Below are positions 43,593 to 53,228 of a stretch of DNA of 64,000 nucleotides, piece by piece. The notes below the pieces were generated by a model. That model had not been told where the DNA came from, ran no database searches, and saw nothing but the letters and a program-made list of their open reading frames with translations. Position 1 is the stretch's first letter. Every line of letters starts with the position of its first letter. This DNA comes from Candidatus Latescibacterota bacterium. GTDB taxonomy: Bacteria; JAAXHH01. Made by a program: the position numbers and the translations under genes. The stretch covers positions 124,001 to 188,000 of the forward strand of contig JAAXHH010000121.1 in the NCBI GenBank assembly GCA_012270975.1, read 5' to 3'.

Positions 43593-43621
43593 TCTCTACT
43601 CGGTCTGTATTACAGTATCAA
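43593..43621 (-). promoter_or_regulatory. Promoter candidate with a palindrome in its spacer
   Basis: Minus strand: TTGATA (43621-43616), 17-base spacer, TAGAGA (43598-43593), pointing at the MacB-like ATPase with a leader of about 115 bases. The spacer begins with CTGTAATACAG (43615-43605), an 11-base palindrome against the -35 box, well placed for a repressor. Confidence 0.35.
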
Positions 43622-43686
43622 ATCGGGTAACGTCTCAATCACTCTTGTGATTCGGAGAGATCATGAAGACAAGCTTCAAGCCCGAT

Positions 43687-44736
43687 TCACTCCCCCCTCG
43701 GACCGGTGACATCCCTGTGGAGGAAGAGCCAGAAGGCAGCCGCACCGGAGACGACGGTGTAGGCAAGCATGATGAGGAACGGGTTGAGGTCCATATCTAG
43801 GAAGGAAGCGAGGGCGCCAGCGCCTTCTCCCGCTGGGAGCGGGAAGGTACTCGCCCAGACCATCGTGACGTTGGGCGCGAGCAGGAAGTTTCCAATGTTC
43901 AGGCCGAGTAAATCGGCAAGGGGACTGAAGACCGTGAGTTCGAAGAGGAAATGCACGAGTGAAATCGAAACACCGGCCATCCCCGACGCCGTCAGCACCG
44001 TAAAGAACGTGGCCACAGCGATGTATGGAAGCAGCACGAGGATCAACTTGCCGAACGCCAGCGCCGCCGAAGACCACTGGCCGGAATCCGCGGCAACCAC
44101 GTCTTCGCCGATCAGGAGCGTCGCCGCCATACTGCCGGCCACGACCGACAGGGATACGACGAGCAGGCCGGCGGCCAGCGTGAGTGCGATCGACAGGACC
44201 TTCGCGCCCAGGAACTCCCAGCGTCTTGCCCCCCTGGTCAAGGCCGGGCGGAAGGTACCCAGACCGTATTCGGCGCCAATAGCCGACGAAGCGAGTATCA
44301 TGACCAGAATGGGCAGAATGAACGCAACGGCATTCAGCCCGCTGGTCAGGCTGCCGGGAAGGATCAGGTTGTTCGTGATATGCCGGCTTCTGGCGGCATC
44401 CTCGTCGCGGATGCCGGGACACCGCTCCCGGAGAGATTCTACTTCCCGGAGGGCCTGTTCCCGGAATTCGTCCGGAACGTCCGCCAGAAGGGAATCGACC
44501 TTCCCGCCCTCGATGTCGTCGCAGGAAACCCGGATGCTCGACTCTACTCCATCCGCGTCCGCCGGAATCGAGACGAAGACGTACATATCGAGAGGTACAA
44601 ACAAGAATACCGCGTAGGTACCCCACAGCCGGAGTTGGGGTATGGCGACGAGTACGGCCAAGAGTATCCAGGGCATCCATCGCCGCCGGAGCTTGAACCA
44701 CTCCCATCGCGTGAGGCGCAGTATCTGACGGATCAT
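43687..44736 (-). CDS. ABC-2 type transporter permease
   Basis: 349 residues with six or so membrane helices: WILLAVLVAIPQLRLWG near the start, then a periplasmic loop (65-130), AVAFILPILVMILASSAIGAEYG, ALTLAAGLLVVSLSVVAGS, LPYIAVATFFTVL and FLIMLAYTVVSGAAAFWLFL. EYGLGTFRPALTRGARR at about 158 is the usual ABC-2 coupling segment. It overlaps its ATPase by four bases (ATGA). Cargo unknown; such exporters often move lipids, drugs or polysaccharide. Confidence 0.85.
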   Translation of the reverse strand: MIRQILRLTRWEWFKLRRRWMPWILLAVLVAIPQLRLWGTYAVFLFVPLDMYVFVSIPADADGVESSIRVSCDDIEGGKVDSLLADVPDEFREQALREVESLRERCPGIRDEDAARSRHITNNLILPGSLTSGLNAVAFILPILVMILASSAIGAEYGLGTFRPALTRGARRWEFLGAKVLSIALTLAAGLLVVSLSVVAGSMAATLLIGEDVVAADSGQWSSAALAFGKLILVLLPYIAVATFFTVLTASGMAGVSISLVHFLFELTVFSPLADLLGLNIGNFLLAPNVTMVWASTFPLPAGEGAGALASFLDMDLNPFLIMLAYTVVSGAAAFWLFLHRDVTGPRGE

Positions 44737-45671
44737 CCAGCCTCCCCGTCACCGCCGCCGGTGACCTTGAAGTAGTATTGTTCCAGGGACATCTGCTCCG
44801 CCGACATCTCCGCGACGTAGACGTCCGAGCGGCCGAGGACCGCGGTCAGCTCCGGCGAGCGTTCCGCGGGGACCGCGACCACAATCGTTCCGTTCTCCAC
44901 GGTGATCTCCCCGACCCACTCCAGGGCGGACAGTATCTCGATCGCTTTTTCGTTATCGGTGGTACGAACGCGAAGCCGATCCCTGGCCAGCGAATGGACC
45001 AGGTCATGGATTCCGCCCTGGACGATGAGCCGGCCACGTGAGAGGATGGCGACGCTGTCGCACACCTGCTCGACTTCGTGCAGCAGGTGGCTCGACAGAA
45101 GCACGGTACGGCCCCCGGTTCCGAGGCTTCGGATCAGGTCCCGGATCTCGGCCATGCCGTCCGGGTCCATGCCGTTGGTGGGCTCGTCCAGGAACAGGAT
45201 CTCGGGGTCGCCGAGGAGGACATAGGCCAGTCCGAGCCGCTGTTTCATGCCCTGGGAGTAGGTGCGGAAGCGGTCATTCGCGCGGGCGGCGAGGCCTACC
45301 CTTTCAAGCAACTCGTTCAATTCTCCACGGTTACTCTTCCCGGATATTCCCTGGAAGTAGGCGAGGTTGTCGCGGCCGGACAGGTAGGGATAGAAACAGG
45401 GGTTCTCCACTATGGCGCCGGTGCGGCGCAGAGCTTCCCGGTAGGAGATACTCGCGTCCAACAGCCTGAAACGGCCCGAGGTGGGCTTCACGAGTCCGAG
45501 CAGCATGCCCATCGTGGTCGTCTTGCCCGAACCGTTGGGACCAAGCAGCCCGAATATCTGACCGCGCGGCACCGCCAGCGACAGCCCGTCCACGGCTACG
45601 ATGCGACCGTAGTGCTTGGTGAGGGATACGGTCTCTATGGCGAGGTCACTGGAAGTCATCTGAGCCGTCAT
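44733..45671 (-). CDS. ABC-2 type transporter ATP-binding protein
   Basis: 312 residues. Walker A GPNGSGKTT, signature YSQGMKQRLGLAYVLL, Walker B ILFLDEPTNGMD, and a C-terminal about 90-residue extension typical of NatA/CcmA-type exporters. It carries the ATP-binding half of the exporter with the permease at 43687. The start has only GCGAAG upstream; an ATG at 45659 is an alternative. Confidence 0.9.
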   Translation of the reverse strand: MTAQMTSSDLAIETVSLTKHYGRIVAVDGLSLAVPRGQIFGLLGPNGSGKTTTMGMLLGLVKPTSGRFRLLDASISYREALRRTGAIVENPCFYPYLSGRDNLAYFQGISGKSNRGELNELLERVGLAARANDRFRTYSQGMKQRLGLAYVLLGDPEILFLDEPTNGMDPDGMAEIRDLIRSLGTGGRTVLLSSHLLHEVEQVCDSVAILSRGRLIVQGGIHDLVHSLARDRLRVRTTDNEKAIEILSALEWVGEITVENGTIVVAVPAERSPELTAVLGRSDVYVAEMSAEQMSLEQYYFKVTGGGDGEAG

Positions 45672-45871
45672 CTTCGCAAGTAATGTAGTCTTAAAAGAAT
45701 GTGGTCCTGGTTCGTCCTTACATTATGAGACGTGCACAATACGAGATCAAGTTTAAGACATACGGTCGGCCTGGGATGTTTCAACATACTGTCGTAATTC
45801 GGTTCGCAGTGCAGCTTGCCCTAAAACCCGGGTCGGGCGAAATATCAATAGCACACCGACCAAGACAATCG

Positions 45872-48478
45872 CTAATCGGTCCGCAACACCGCAAGGAAGC
45901 TCGGTACTCCGAAGAACAACAGACTCAGGGAGGTGGGATTCATGCCAATGGATCCCCGCTTCCGGAGATCGTCGCTCCAGTTCTGGGCGTCGATGAGCCC
46001 TTCGAGGATTTTCTTTCCGGTTTCCAGGTAGCGGGCGTCGCCGGTCAGACGGTACGCGTAGCCCATGTGCCGGCAGAGGATGCCACCGTAGCACTCTTGC
46101 AGGGGACGGTCGGACGCGAACGTGTCCGGATAGCCGCAGAACCAGTCCACGCCCCGGCAGTAAGTCTCGGCGATGTCCCTCCGGCCGGTCAGGCGGTGCA
46201 TCAGTTCCAGTCCGATCATCAAGTAGTGGGTCTGGTATCCCTTCTGCTCATCGTACGGAAGATCGCGGATCAACCGGGCGAACGGACCGCCGAGGCCTCT
46301 GAACTCGTCTTCGGTGAACGGCGCGGCCGTACCCATTTCGACCGCCAGCGTTGTGCCTTCCGTCGCCATACCGTAGGGCAGCTGTTCCGGAAGCCTGTCC
46401 GGGGTCGAGACCTGGAACCGCTTGTGCCAGCTTCCGTCTTCGTTCTGGCCCCGGGCGATCACAGCATACACTTCCTCCGCGCGTCTAAGGAAGCGTTCCT
46501 CGCCTGTGGCCTCGTAGACGTGGAGCAGTCCGCGCAACACATTGGCGATGGACCGCAGGCTGAAGCTGAACGCCGGGTCTTCCGTCCATCGGTACCGCAG
46601 GAAGAACGCACCGGCTTCGCGCAGGACTTCCAGGGTCCTGCCGTCACCGGTCAGATGGTAGTAGTCCATCCAGTTGTCGATGAAGGTATGGGAAGCACAG
46701 GGCTCGTCGCTGAAATGATCGACCCCGTGGCGGTAGCAGCCACCGACCATGTAGGGCCTGAACGGATGCCAGTGGCACGTGTCCACGTCCATCGAGTGGC
46801 GGGTCATGGCTTCACCCAGCCGGTAGTATCGCGGATCGCCAGTGCGCAGGTACTGCATCCAGATCGCGTGGCGGGGATCCCATTCGCTGTTGCACCAGCC
46901 CCAGCGTCCCTGGTGTTTCCAGTCATCTTCCTCCTCATCCCAGGTTGCGTGTACGTCCCCGTGGTCCAGATACCCGTACCATCGACCGAGTTGGATGTTT
47001 CGTGCGAGCCAGTCGGCAAAGCCCGTCAGCATGCGGTCTGCGGCTCGCGGGACCTCTCGATGGTCCGTCACTTCCTGTTTTTTATCCACTTTCGCGCACG
47101 CTTGACCACCCGGATCGCCAGCTTCCGAGTCGATCGGAACCACGAAACCACCCGCGACCTCGCATCGAGCCATCCACGCCGGCGAAACCGCTATATGGGG
47201 TTGCGAAAGGGCGCATCGGAGTATTTCAATGGCGTCGTCACGCCGCTCTTCCTCGAAGTAGTGCACGAAGAATTCGGTCGTCTTCGCGGTGCCTGTACCG
47301 TCGGCGTACACCCCTTCACCCTCGTGCCATGAGACTTCTTCGGCGTATCGTGCCAAGGAAAGGCGGCTGCCGTCCGGGTCGTGGCGCGCGTACATCGTCA
47401 TCCGGCCGCCACCGGTGACTTCGATGGCCCGGGGGTATTCCTCGGCCATGTTCCGGCAGGCGATGCCTACTCCTGACACCCCGTCTCCGAGCGTCGCCCA
47501 CCCTTCGCAGGCTTCACCCTCGGCGATCGCCGTCTCGAATCCGGGCCGACCGCGGGATATCTGCACCATATTGTCTTTTTTCTGGACGATTTTCAGCAGT
47601 TCATCCGATTCGAGCGTTCCCGTCGCGACCCCATTCTGTCCGAAAGCGTAGCCAAGGTCGGGTTCGGAAAATGTGGTGGGGACATTCAAGGCCAGGTCTT
47701 CAATTTCGACTTCCCGCGGATTGCAGGTGAAGACGTGTGTCTGCAGAATCCGTACAAAAGCGTGGCCGGCATAGGCGTGAATCCGCGTGATGCACCGCAC
47801 CGGCCTGTAGCCGGCGTAATGGTGCATGGGGATATCGGCTTCCAGGGCGCTCTCCATCCGAACGACAGTGCGCAAGGGGCCCGGCTCCTCGACAGTCACA
47901 TCGTAGGAGTCACCGGCCAGCGATGCCCGGCATAGGCCGCCCGGACCGTACAGCCGGCGTTTCAGTCCTCCGTCTGAGGCACCCTCACAGATCCGTGCCC
48001 AGGCATCGCCGCCCTGGCCGGGAGCCGGATGCGTCGGGATGGGCGTTCCGTGCGATGCGTGGGCGAGCGACACCGAATGGAAGAGTCCGTATTGGCGGCG
48101 GCTTATCCCGAAACGCAGGGTGCCTGTGTCCACATGGAGGTCCTGATCTGTCTCCTCGATTCGAACAGTCTCGGCGGGCGGCGGAGGCGCTGGAAGGTTG
48201 CTTGTCTCCCTGGCCGTTTCACCCGTTAGGGTATAGACTGCCCTGTCCGACGAAACGGGATTCGCCTGGAAATCCGCGAGCACCCACTTCACCGAACCGT
48301 CCGGCCAGCGACCGAGAGCCCGGCACTGGGTTGGAACACGGATGCCGTCGGGACGCACGACGTGCAATCCATCCGTAGTGAGGAGCAGGCCTTCGGGTAT
48401 GGGGACGCCGCGAGTCACGGGCCAGCGCATCGGTTTCCGTGCGGCATCATGGGAAAACTCGAGGGGTATCGAAATCAC
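45872..48478 (-). CDS. PcRGLX/YetA-like glycan lyase or hydrolase
   Basis: 868 residues, GTG start with AGGAG 6 bases before it, no signal peptide. The N-terminal about 90 residues (PVTRGVPIPEGLL, CRALGRWPDGSVKWVLADFQA) match the RIFT-barrel domain of exo-rhamnogalacturonan lyases of the PcRGLX/YetA group. A middle beta domain and a C-terminal helical toroid (WMDYYHLTGDGRTLEVLREAG, RYLETGKKILEGL) complete the layout of that family. It probably works in the cytoplasm on short pectin- or uronate-containing oligosaccharides. I cannot point to the catalytic residues. The gene stands alone, with a 200-base gap to the ABC-2 system. Confidence 0.75.
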   Translation of the reverse strand: MISIPLEFSHDAARKPMRWPVTRGVPIPEGLLLTTDGLHVVRPDGIRVPTQCRALGRWPDGSVKWVLADFQANPVSSDRAVYTLTGETARETSNLPAPPPPAETVRIEETDQDLHVDTGTLRFGISRRQYGLFHSVSLAHASHGTPIPTHPAPGQGGDAWARICEGASDGGLKRRLYGPGGLCRASLAGDSYDVTVEEPGPLRTVVRMESALEADIPMHHYAGYRPVRCITRIHAYAGHAFVRILQTHVFTCNPREVEIEDLALNVPTTFSEPDLGYAFGQNGVATGTLESDELLKIVQKKDNMVQISRGRPGFETAIAEGEACEGWATLGDGVSGVGIACRNMAEEYPRAIEVTGGGRMTMYARHDPDGSRLSLARYAEEVSWHEGEGVYADGTGTAKTTEFFVHYFEEERRDDAIEILRCALSQPHIAVSPAWMARCEVAGGFVVPIDSEAGDPGGQACAKVDKKQEVTDHREVPRAADRMLTGFADWLARNIQLGRWYGYLDHGDVHATWDEEEDDWKHQGRWGWCNSEWDPRHAIWMQYLRTGDPRYYRLGEAMTRHSMDVDTCHWHPFRPYMVGGCYRHGVDHFSDEPCASHTFIDNWMDYYHLTGDGRTLEVLREAGAFFLRYRWTEDPAFSFSLRSIANVLRGLLHVYEATGEERFLRRAEEVYAVIARGQNEDGSWHKRFQVSTPDRLPEQLPYGMATEGTTLAVEMGTAAPFTEDEFRGLGGPFARLIRDLPYDEQKGYQTHYLMIGLELMHRLTGRRDIAETYCRGVDWFCGYPDTFASDRPLQECYGGILCRHMGYAYRLTGDARYLETGKKILEGLIDAQNWSDDLRKRGSIGMNPTSLSLLFFGVPSFLAVLRTD

Positions 48479-48660
48479 GACATCTCCTGTCTGGTACTAC
48501 CGGCGTGCATCGCTTGATCCGCGCCACCCGAGCCGGTATATTCCTGCGCGCAACTGCTGATGCTTCCACCCAACGCCTTTGGTGTTGCGTGCTGAGGTTG
48601 CGCGTGCTGAATTTTGGCACCGGCCACAGACGCTCCGGGAACGCTGTTGTCGGCAGAAAA

Positions 48661-48672
48661 CCGGATATCCGG
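48661..48672. promoter_or_regulatory. 12-bp palindrome in the divergent intergenic region
   Basis: CCGGATATCCGG is a perfect palindrome 24 bases before the deacylase start and on the upstream side of the PcRGLX-like gene. It may be an operator for one or both. Short enough to be chance. Confidence 0.25.
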
Positions 48673-48695
48673 GAATATAACTCAAGGAGAACGCC

Positions 48696-49613
48696 ATGTC
48701 AGGCCCCACTACACAGTCAGGCCCCGTCAAGCTGAAGTCCATTACAATGAAAGGAAAGGCGCCCGGCCCGAAACTGCTCATACTCGGGGGCATACACGGG
48801 GATGAGTTCGAGTCCATGTGGGCTATCCGGCGCTTGAAAGAAGCCTTGGATCCCGATGATCTGTCGGGAAGCGTCACCCTGGTGCCGGTCGTCAACGAGG
48901 CGGCGTACTGGCGCGGCCAGCGGACCGCCGAGGACGGCATGGACCTGGCCCGGACCTGCCCGGGGAAGGAAGACGGCTCCGTCACAGAGCGGGTCGCTTT
49001 CGCGGTCAGCGCACTCATCCGTGAAGCCGACTACCTGATCGACCTGCACAGCGGGGGCCTTGTTTCCCGGTTCTATCCGACGGTGGGGTACATGCTGCAT
49101 TCCGACATCGGAGTCCTGGAGAAACAGCGGGAGATGGCGCGGGCCTTCAACATACCGGTCGTCTGGGGTACCTACGCGGGGCACGACGGACGCACGCTGT
49201 CCGTGGCACGCGACGCCCGCATCCCCGCGATCTACTCGGAATGGATGGGTGCCGGAGATTGTGACCCCGAGGGTGTCGATCAGTACTACGAAGGCTGCCT
49301 GAACGTCATGGGCGTGCTGGACATGATCGAGCGCACCCAGCCGCCGTCGCGGATCCGATACGAGGTGGAAGACGACCGGGAGGGCGCCGGCCATATCCAG
49401 TTGAACTACCCGTCGCCGTTTTCCGGGTTCTTCGAGCCCTGGGTCGAACTGATGGACCGCGTAGAGCCGGGAGACGTCTTCGGCGTGGTTACCGACGTGC
49501 TGGGCGAGCGCAGGGAGGAGATCGTGTCCACGCAATCCGGCCACGTGCTGGTCCTGCGGACCTTCAACCGCGTGCACGAAGGGGAGACCTTGGCGGCCGT
49601 CCTGGAGGCATGA
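48696..49613 (+). CDS. Succinylglutamate desuccinylase / aspartoacylase family zinc deacylase
   Basis: 305 residues, AAGGAG before the ATG. Zinc ligands H34 and E37 in GGIHGDE and H118 in DLHSGG are present, as in the M14-like desuccinylase/aspartoacylase family, and a C-terminal beta domain (about 250-305) closes the site. These enzymes remove an acyl group from an amino acid or amine, or cleave ectoine-like amides. The substrate is unknown, but nearby genes for amine oxidation, transamination and amino-acid uptake (50182-56447) suggest an acylated amino compound. It is divergent from the PcRGLX-like gene. Confidence 0.85.
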   Translation: MSGPTTQSGPVKLKSITMKGKAPGPKLLILGGIHGDEFESMWAIRRLKEALDPDDLSGSVTLVPVVNEAAYWRGQRTAEDGMDLARTCPGKEDGSVTERVAFAVSALIREADYLIDLHSGGLVSRFYPTVGYMLHSDIGVLEKQREMARAFNIPVVWGTYAGHDGRTLSVARDARIPAIYSEWMGAGDCDPEGVDQYYEGCLNVMGVLDMIERTQPPSRIRYEVEDDREGAGHIQLNYPSPFSGFFEPWVELMDRVEPGDVFGVVTDVLGERREEIVSTQSGHVLVLRTFNRVHEGETLAAVLEA

Positions 49614-49663
49614 GACGGGTCGACAAACCTTTCGCGATCTCCGGTTTCTCCAGATGCGGACGG

Positions 49664-49987
49664 CTACTCCTTCATGTCCGGGGGAGACGGATCTTCGTTC
49701 GGCGCGGTCATATCGAACTTGAGATATCCCCGCACTTCGTCGATTTTGGTTTCCAATCTGCCAACCTTGACTTCCAACCTGTCGATCCTGGTTTCTATTC
49801 TGTCCATCCTGGATTCCATCCTGTCCATCCTGGATTCCATCCTGTCCATCCTGTTCCCCAAGTCAACCCGAACGTATCTGATCTCGGCCTTCAGGTCCAG
49901 GTATACCAGGACCGCGGCGCCAATCAGCGCGGCTCTGATTGTCACGTCCATCCATGGTTTACGCGCCAACAGTTCGCTCCTGGTCAT
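49664..49987 (-). CDS. Small membrane protein with coiled coil of RMDRMES heptads
   Basis: 107 residues, AGAGGAG before the ATG. A short N-terminal membrane helix (VTIRAALIGAAVLVYLDL, about 15-32) is followed by a coiled coil whose core repeats seven-residue units (MDRMESR three times, then MDRIETR, IDRLEVK, VGRLETK). The DNA repeats TCCTGTCCATCCTGGATTCC two to three times. Membrane helix first, coil second: the reverse of the protein at 28275. Function unknown. Confidence 0.7.
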   Translation of the reverse strand: MTRSELLARKPWMDVTIRAALIGAAVLVYLDLKAEIRYVRVDLGNRMDRMESRMDRMESRMDRIETRIDRLEVKVGRLETKIDEVRGYLKFDMTAPNEDPSPPDMKE

Positions 49988-50181
49988 TTGAGCGACTCCT
50001 CTTATTACTCATTACCTCATGTTGACGTGGTCCATTCGTTGTCCGTGTTCCTTGACGCAGAGGACTTCGGTATCTTATTCTAACACTGTCGGAGAATACT
50101 CCAAAATCTCGCCAAGAATCTTTTTTGATTCCACAATGGTCTCTTATTGCAAGTGACACTTGAGATTCGGATAGCATCCCT

Positions 50182-51525
50182 ATGATCCGTGATTCCTATT
50201 GGCTGGACATGCCCTACACGCCCTCGGATCCCCTGTCCGGGGACCTGGACGTGGACGTCGTCGTGATCGGCGGCGGCGTGACGGGGGTGACCGGCGCCCT
50301 GTTCCTTGCCGAGGGGGGCGCGCGCGTGGCGGTACTCGAGCGGCGGGAGGTCGCCTCGGGCGCGACGGGCCGCAACGGGGGTTTCATGCTGGCCGGGACC
50401 CACGAGTACTACGCCGAGGCCGTGGAGGAACTGACGGACCTGTACGGCCCGGACGGCAGGAGGCTGGCCCGGGAGGCGTGGGCGATCGCCCTTGAAAACC
50501 ACGATCTCATGGCCGGTCTCATGAAGAAGTACGACATACGATGCGACTACTACCGGCACGGCAGCTACGTGATCGCGATGAAGCGGCCGGACCGCGGTTC
50601 TCACAGGGATCCGCTGGAACGCATCGTCCAGTCGTACAAACTTCTCCAAGAGGATGGATTCGATGTAGAATACCTGGACGAGGAGAAACTCTACGAGATC
50701 AAGCGAAGCCCGCTCCTGGCGGGCGCCATTTGGAACAAGTTCGACGGCGAACTCCACCCGGTCAAATACGTGCGCGGTCTCGCCGGTGCCGCAAGCGGAC
50801 TGGGCGTCCTGTTCTTCGAAAACACTCCGGTTGCCGGAGTCGACCGGAACGACCGCGGACTGCTGGTACACACCCCAGGCGGAAGGATCAGAACCCAGCA
50901 CGTGCTGCTGGGTATGAATGCCTACACACCCCAGCTCGATACCCGGTACGAGCGGCGCATCATTCCCCACCGGGGGCAGGTCTTCACAACAGAGCCTGTC
51001 ACCGAACGACTCTTCAACGGCGTCTTCTACGCAAACGACGGCTGGGATTTCTGGCGGCAGTTGCACGACGGACCCGGCGAGGGCGGGCGGCTGCTTTTCG
51101 GCGGCGGCCGGAATCACCACGTCCGCGCCGAACGGGGATTTCACTTTCTCCGGCGCAGGGGGCGGCCGATCAGGACGTACAGGGGGTACAAGGAACGGCC
51201 AACGCGGGCGGTTCAGAAGTCGAACGACCGGGCGTTCAACCACGCCTTCCCCCACTTGGCCGATCTTGGCCGCACCCACCGATGGGGCGGCGTGATGGGG
51301 TTTTCCTACGACAGCAGCCCCTTCGTCGGCGAGACGGAGACGCCCGGCGTCCATATCGTTGCCGGTTTCACGGGCCGGGGCAATGCCTACGCCACGGTGG
51401 CGGCGCGCATGGTCAGCGACCGGTTGCTGGGCCGGCCCTCGTCCGTAGAAGACCAGTTCGAGACAGTGAAGAAGGTCTTCGATCCCCTGCGCGGCGGGAT
51501 CGACGCCGAGAACCGCCGCCTTTAG
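50182..51525 (+). CDS. FAD-dependent amine/amino-acid oxidase (DAO family)
   Basis: 447 residues. The dinucleotide motif VVVIGGGVTGVTGALFLAEGG (GGGVTG at 30-35) and GATGRNGGFM at about 62 mark the DAO/sarcosine-oxidase type, close to gamma-glutamylputrescine or glycine/D-amino-acid oxidases. The C-terminal GGVMGFSYDSSPFVGE and HIVAGFTGRGNA complete the FAD site. It oxidises a primary or secondary amine, giving aldehyde or keto acid. The stop is 6 bases from the convergent end of the ABC permease. No SD precedes the ATG. Confidence 0.88.
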   Translation: MIRDSYWLDMPYTPSDPLSGDLDVDVVVIGGGVTGVTGALFLAEGGARVAVLERREVASGATGRNGGFMLAGTHEYYAEAVEELTDLYGPDGRRLAREAWAIALENHDLMAGLMKKYDIRCDYYRHGSYVIAMKRPDRGSHRDPLERIVQSYKLLQEDGFDVEYLDEEKLYEIKRSPLLAGAIWNKFDGELHPVKYVRGLAGAASGLGVLFFENTPVAGVDRNDRGLLVHTPGGRIRTQHVLLGMNAYTPQLDTRYERRIIPHRGQVFTTEPVTERLFNGVFYANDGWDFWRQLHDGPGEGGRLLFGGGRNHHVRAERGFHFLRRRGRPIRTYRGYKERPTRAVQKSNDRAFNHAFPHLADLGRTHRWGGVMGFSYDSSPFVGETETPGVHIVAGFTGRGNAYATVAARMVSDRLLGRPSSVEDQFETVKKVFDPLRGGIDAENRRL

Positions 51526-51531
51526 GCTATC

Positions 51532-52431
51532 CTACGCAAACTGGTGAAAGTGCCGGGTCACGCGCCGCTCCACCTGTCTCAGCAGTATGGACAGGGTCAG
51601 GCAGAGCAGGAAGTAGACGAAGGCTACCAGCAGCCACACCTCGAAGAGCAGCCCGCTTGAATTGGCGATTTCCGAGCCGACGAAGGTCAGTTCCTGGATG
51701 GAGATGAGGGAGACGATGGACGAATCCTTCACCAGGGAAATGTACTGGCCCGCCAGGGGCGACGCGATGCGCGCCAGCGCCTGGGGGAAGATGACGAACC
51801 GGTAGCGGTCCAGGACCGGTATGCCCAGGCTTTCCCCGGCTTCCCACTGTCCCCGGGGGATGGCGGAGAGGCCGGCGCGGACGACTTCCGCGATGTACGC
51901 GGAGCTGATGAAGGAGATACACAGCACGCCGGAGACCAGGTTCTCCCAGAGCGCCGGGGGACCGAAGAGGAAACGCTGCCAGGCCGACGCTTCCTCCGCG
52001 GGCCGGTTGAACAGGGCCTCCAGTCCCAGCAGGGGCATCAACTGGCTGCTGATGAAGAAGTAGAAGATGAAAATGAACACCAGGGGCGGGATGTTGCGGA
52101 GGATCTGGATGTAGGTCCCGCAGAACATCCGCAGGGTGCGCACGCCGGAGTATCTTCCCACGCCGATCAGGACGCCCAGGATGGTGGCCAGCACCGCTCC
52201 CCAGGCGCTCAGCCGCAGGGTCGCGTAGATCCCCATGAGAAAGAAAGGCGTTTCGCCGGTCTCGCCGGACGCGAAGACGGTCGACAGCGCCAGCGGCCAG
52301 TCCCAGCGGTACGCCACGCCGATGGCCGAGCGGTACCACAGCCAGCCTGCCGCCGCGACCAGTCCAACCAGCAGTATACCGTCCAGCCGGGTCGGCCGGA
52401 ATCTCCTATTCCCGCGATGGGCCATTGACAT
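51532..52431 (-). CDS. Polar amino-acid ABC transporter permease, second subunit
   Basis: 299 residues from the ATG at 52431; the frame is open much further but that part is the shadow of the genes upstream. The HisMQ motif EVVRAGLSAIPRGQWEAGESLGI and the following SLVKDSSIVSLISIQEL are conserved. About five to six helices, plus an N-terminal 100-residue extension. It begins one base inside the stop of the first permease (TAATG), so the two are translationally coupled. Together they import a polar amino acid or opine. Confidence 0.9.
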   Translation of the reverse strand: MSMAHRGNRRFRPTRLDGILLVGLVAAAGWLWYRSAIGVAYRWDWPLALSTVFASGETGETPFFLMGIYATLRLSAWGAVLATILGVLIGVGRYSGVRTLRMFCGTYIQILRNIPPLVFIFIFYFFISSQLMPLLGLEALFNRPAEEASAWQRFLFGPPALWENLVSGVLCISFISSAYIAEVVRAGLSAIPRGQWEAGESLGIPVLDRYRFVIFPQALARIASPLAGQYISLVKDSSIVSLISIQELTFVGSEIANSSGLLFEVWLLVAFVYFLLCLTLSILLRQVERRVTRHFHQFA

Positions 52432-53228
52432 TACGCGCCTGCCCTGCGTCGTTCGGCCATGGCCGCGGCGGTGGAAAGGGCCAGGGTCACGGCCAGGTAT
52501 ATCGCGGCCACGGTAAGCCAGATCTCGAAAGTCAGAAAAGTGTCCGCAATGAGGTTCCGGCCTTGCGTGGTCAGGTCGAAGATGGCGATGACACTGACGA
52601 TGGAGGAGTTCTTCACGAGCGATACCGCCTCGTTGGTGAGCGGAGGCAGCATGTTCCGGAGCACCTGCGGCAGGATGACGTACCGGTAGTTGTCGACGCG
52701 CGACAGTCCCAGGCTCTCCCCCGCTTCGACCTGCCCCCGGGGAATGGCGGCAAGGCCGGCCCGGAAGATCTCCGACGTGTAGGCGCCCTGGAACGCGGCC
52801 AGGCACGCGATCGCCGTCGTGGTCTGTCCCCAGCCGAGAATCGGACCGAGGACGAAGTACATCACGTAGAGCTGGATCAACAGGGGGGTATTGCGGATCA
52901 GTTCCAGGTACCCGCGGGCGAGTCCGCGACCGACTACCGAAGAAGAAAGGCGAAGGAGCGCGGTCGCGAGCCCGATGACGAGGGTCAGGAAGAGGCTCAG
53001 GACGGATATTTCGAGGGTGACGAACAGGCCCTGGACCAGCGGGCCGGCGGCCCAGTCGCCGTTTTCGGACGTGAACAGGAAGTCGTCCACCCGGTACCAC
53101 TGCCACCGGTAGTTGATGTTCTCGGCGCCGCGCATGACCGCGAAGACGAGGATGCCGGCGATGGCCGCCGGCTGGATCCAGTTCGACAGGACACGCCTGA
53201 CCCCCGGCCTGCGGAATGGGCTGATCAC
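52431..53228 (-). CDS. Polar amino-acid ABC transporter permease, first subunit
   Basis: 265 residues from a GTG at 53228 that overlaps the stop of the ATPase gene as GTGA. HisMQ signature [25 protein letters not shown] and [17 protein letters not shown]. Five helices or so, with [15 protein letters not shown] as the entry helix. Forms a heterodimer with the permease that follows. No periplasmic binding protein gene lies in the cluster. Confidence 0.9.
   Translation of the reverse strand: MISPFRRPGVRRVLSNWIQPAAIAGILVFAVMRGAENINYRWQWYRVDDFLFTSENGDWAAGPLVQGLFVTLEISVLSLFLTLVIGLATALLRLSSSVVGRGLARGYLELIRNTPLLIQLYVMYFVLGPILGWGQTTTAIACLAAFQGAYTSEIFRAGLAAIPRGQVEAGESLGLSRVDNYRYVILPQVLRNMLPPLTNEAVSLVKNSSIVSVIAIFDLTTQGRNLIADTFLTFEIWLTVAAIYLAVTLALSTAAAMAERRRAGA

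Noticed and set aside
45701..47332. 543-codon plus-strand frame opposite the PcRGLX-like gene
   Set aside because: No recognisable motif; the minus-strand protein has a full domain layout and an SD.
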